Source of the DNA: Caulobacteraceae bacterium | GTDB taxonomy: Bacteria; Pseudomonadota; Alphaproteobacteria; Caulobacterales; Caulobacteraceae | Direction: 5' to 3' | Length of the DNA: 13,511 bases | NCBI GenBank assembly: GCA_947479185.1 | Contig: CANJYY010000030.1 | Location: 1 to 13,511 of the forward strand | Part shown: piece after piece, positions 13,478 to 13,511 of the stretch | Numbering within the stretch: the first letter of the stretch is position 1 | Layout of the letters: each line of letters starts with the position of its first letter | Made by a program: the position numbers and the translations under genes | The notes under the pieces: model-generated | Databases searched by the model: none | Told to the model about the DNA's origin: nothing | Seen by the model: only the letters and a program-made list of their open reading frames with translations

Positions 13478-13511
13478 ATGAAAGTTATCCTGCTCGAACG
13501 CGTAGAGGGCC
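13478..13511 (+). CDS. rplI: 50S ribosomal protein L9, 3' truncated by window edge
   Basis: Eleven codons read MKVILLERVEG, the conserved N-terminal strand of L9 (E. coli MQVILLDKVANLG), which binds 23S rRNA at the base of the L1 stalk. AAGGGA overlaps the rpsR stop codon and lies about nine bases upstream of the ATG, the same TAAGGGA arrangement as at rpsF-rpsR. The rest of the gene lies beyond the window. Confidence 0.9.
   Translation, partial: MKVILLERVEG

Overview
The window reads as ordinary chromosomal DNA from a GC-rich alphaproteobacterium, most likely Caulobacterales (Caulobacter, Phenylobacterium or Brevundimonas type). This is inferred from the gene order ksgA / gmk-yicC-mltG-fabF-acpP-fabG-fabD, from strong third-position GC bias, and from dispersed intergenic repeats of the kind that, when mistranslated, give 'RHPEERASSERLEGR'-like peptides. 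No phage, insertion sequence, CRISPR array, tRNA or rRNA was found.

Layout. Positions 1-58 hold the last codons of a plus-strand gene resembling ksgA/rsmA. From 6324 down to 203 runs a seven-gene minus-strand cluster. fabD, fabG, acpP and fabF make and extend malonyl-ACP intermediates in type II fatty acid synthesis. mltG (peptidoglycan glycan-strand release), yicC (endoribonuclease family) and gmk (guanylate kinase) follow. The last four genes abut or overlap by a few bases. The first three are separated by 118-129 bp gaps, one holding an inverted pair of repeats and one a strong hairpin that may partly terminate the abundant acpP message.

Divergent from fabD, the plus strand carries a HAD-family phosphatase, an MDR-family dehydrogenase that keeps the catalytic zinc ligands but lacks the structural zinc cysteines, an unrecognised secreted protein with two DxNxDG calcium-loop-like motifs, and an exported BCP-like peroxiredoxin. 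These look like independent genes, not a pathway. A terminator-like hairpin separates the peroxiredoxin from a convergent phosphoenolpyruvate synthase gene (ppsA) on the minus strand.

The 318-bp gap between divergent ppsA and rpsF is the main regulatory region. It holds an FNR/FixK-like palindrome centred about 41 bp upstream of the inferred ppsA start site, a possible ribosomal promoter facing the other way, and a hairpin in the rpsF leader. The window ends in the ribosomal operon rpsF-rpsR-rplI, with rplI cut off. I see no convincing undescribed multi-gene system. The best leads are the putative oxygen-type control of ppsA, the covarying repeat pair between fabD and fabG, and the secreted DxNxDG protein.
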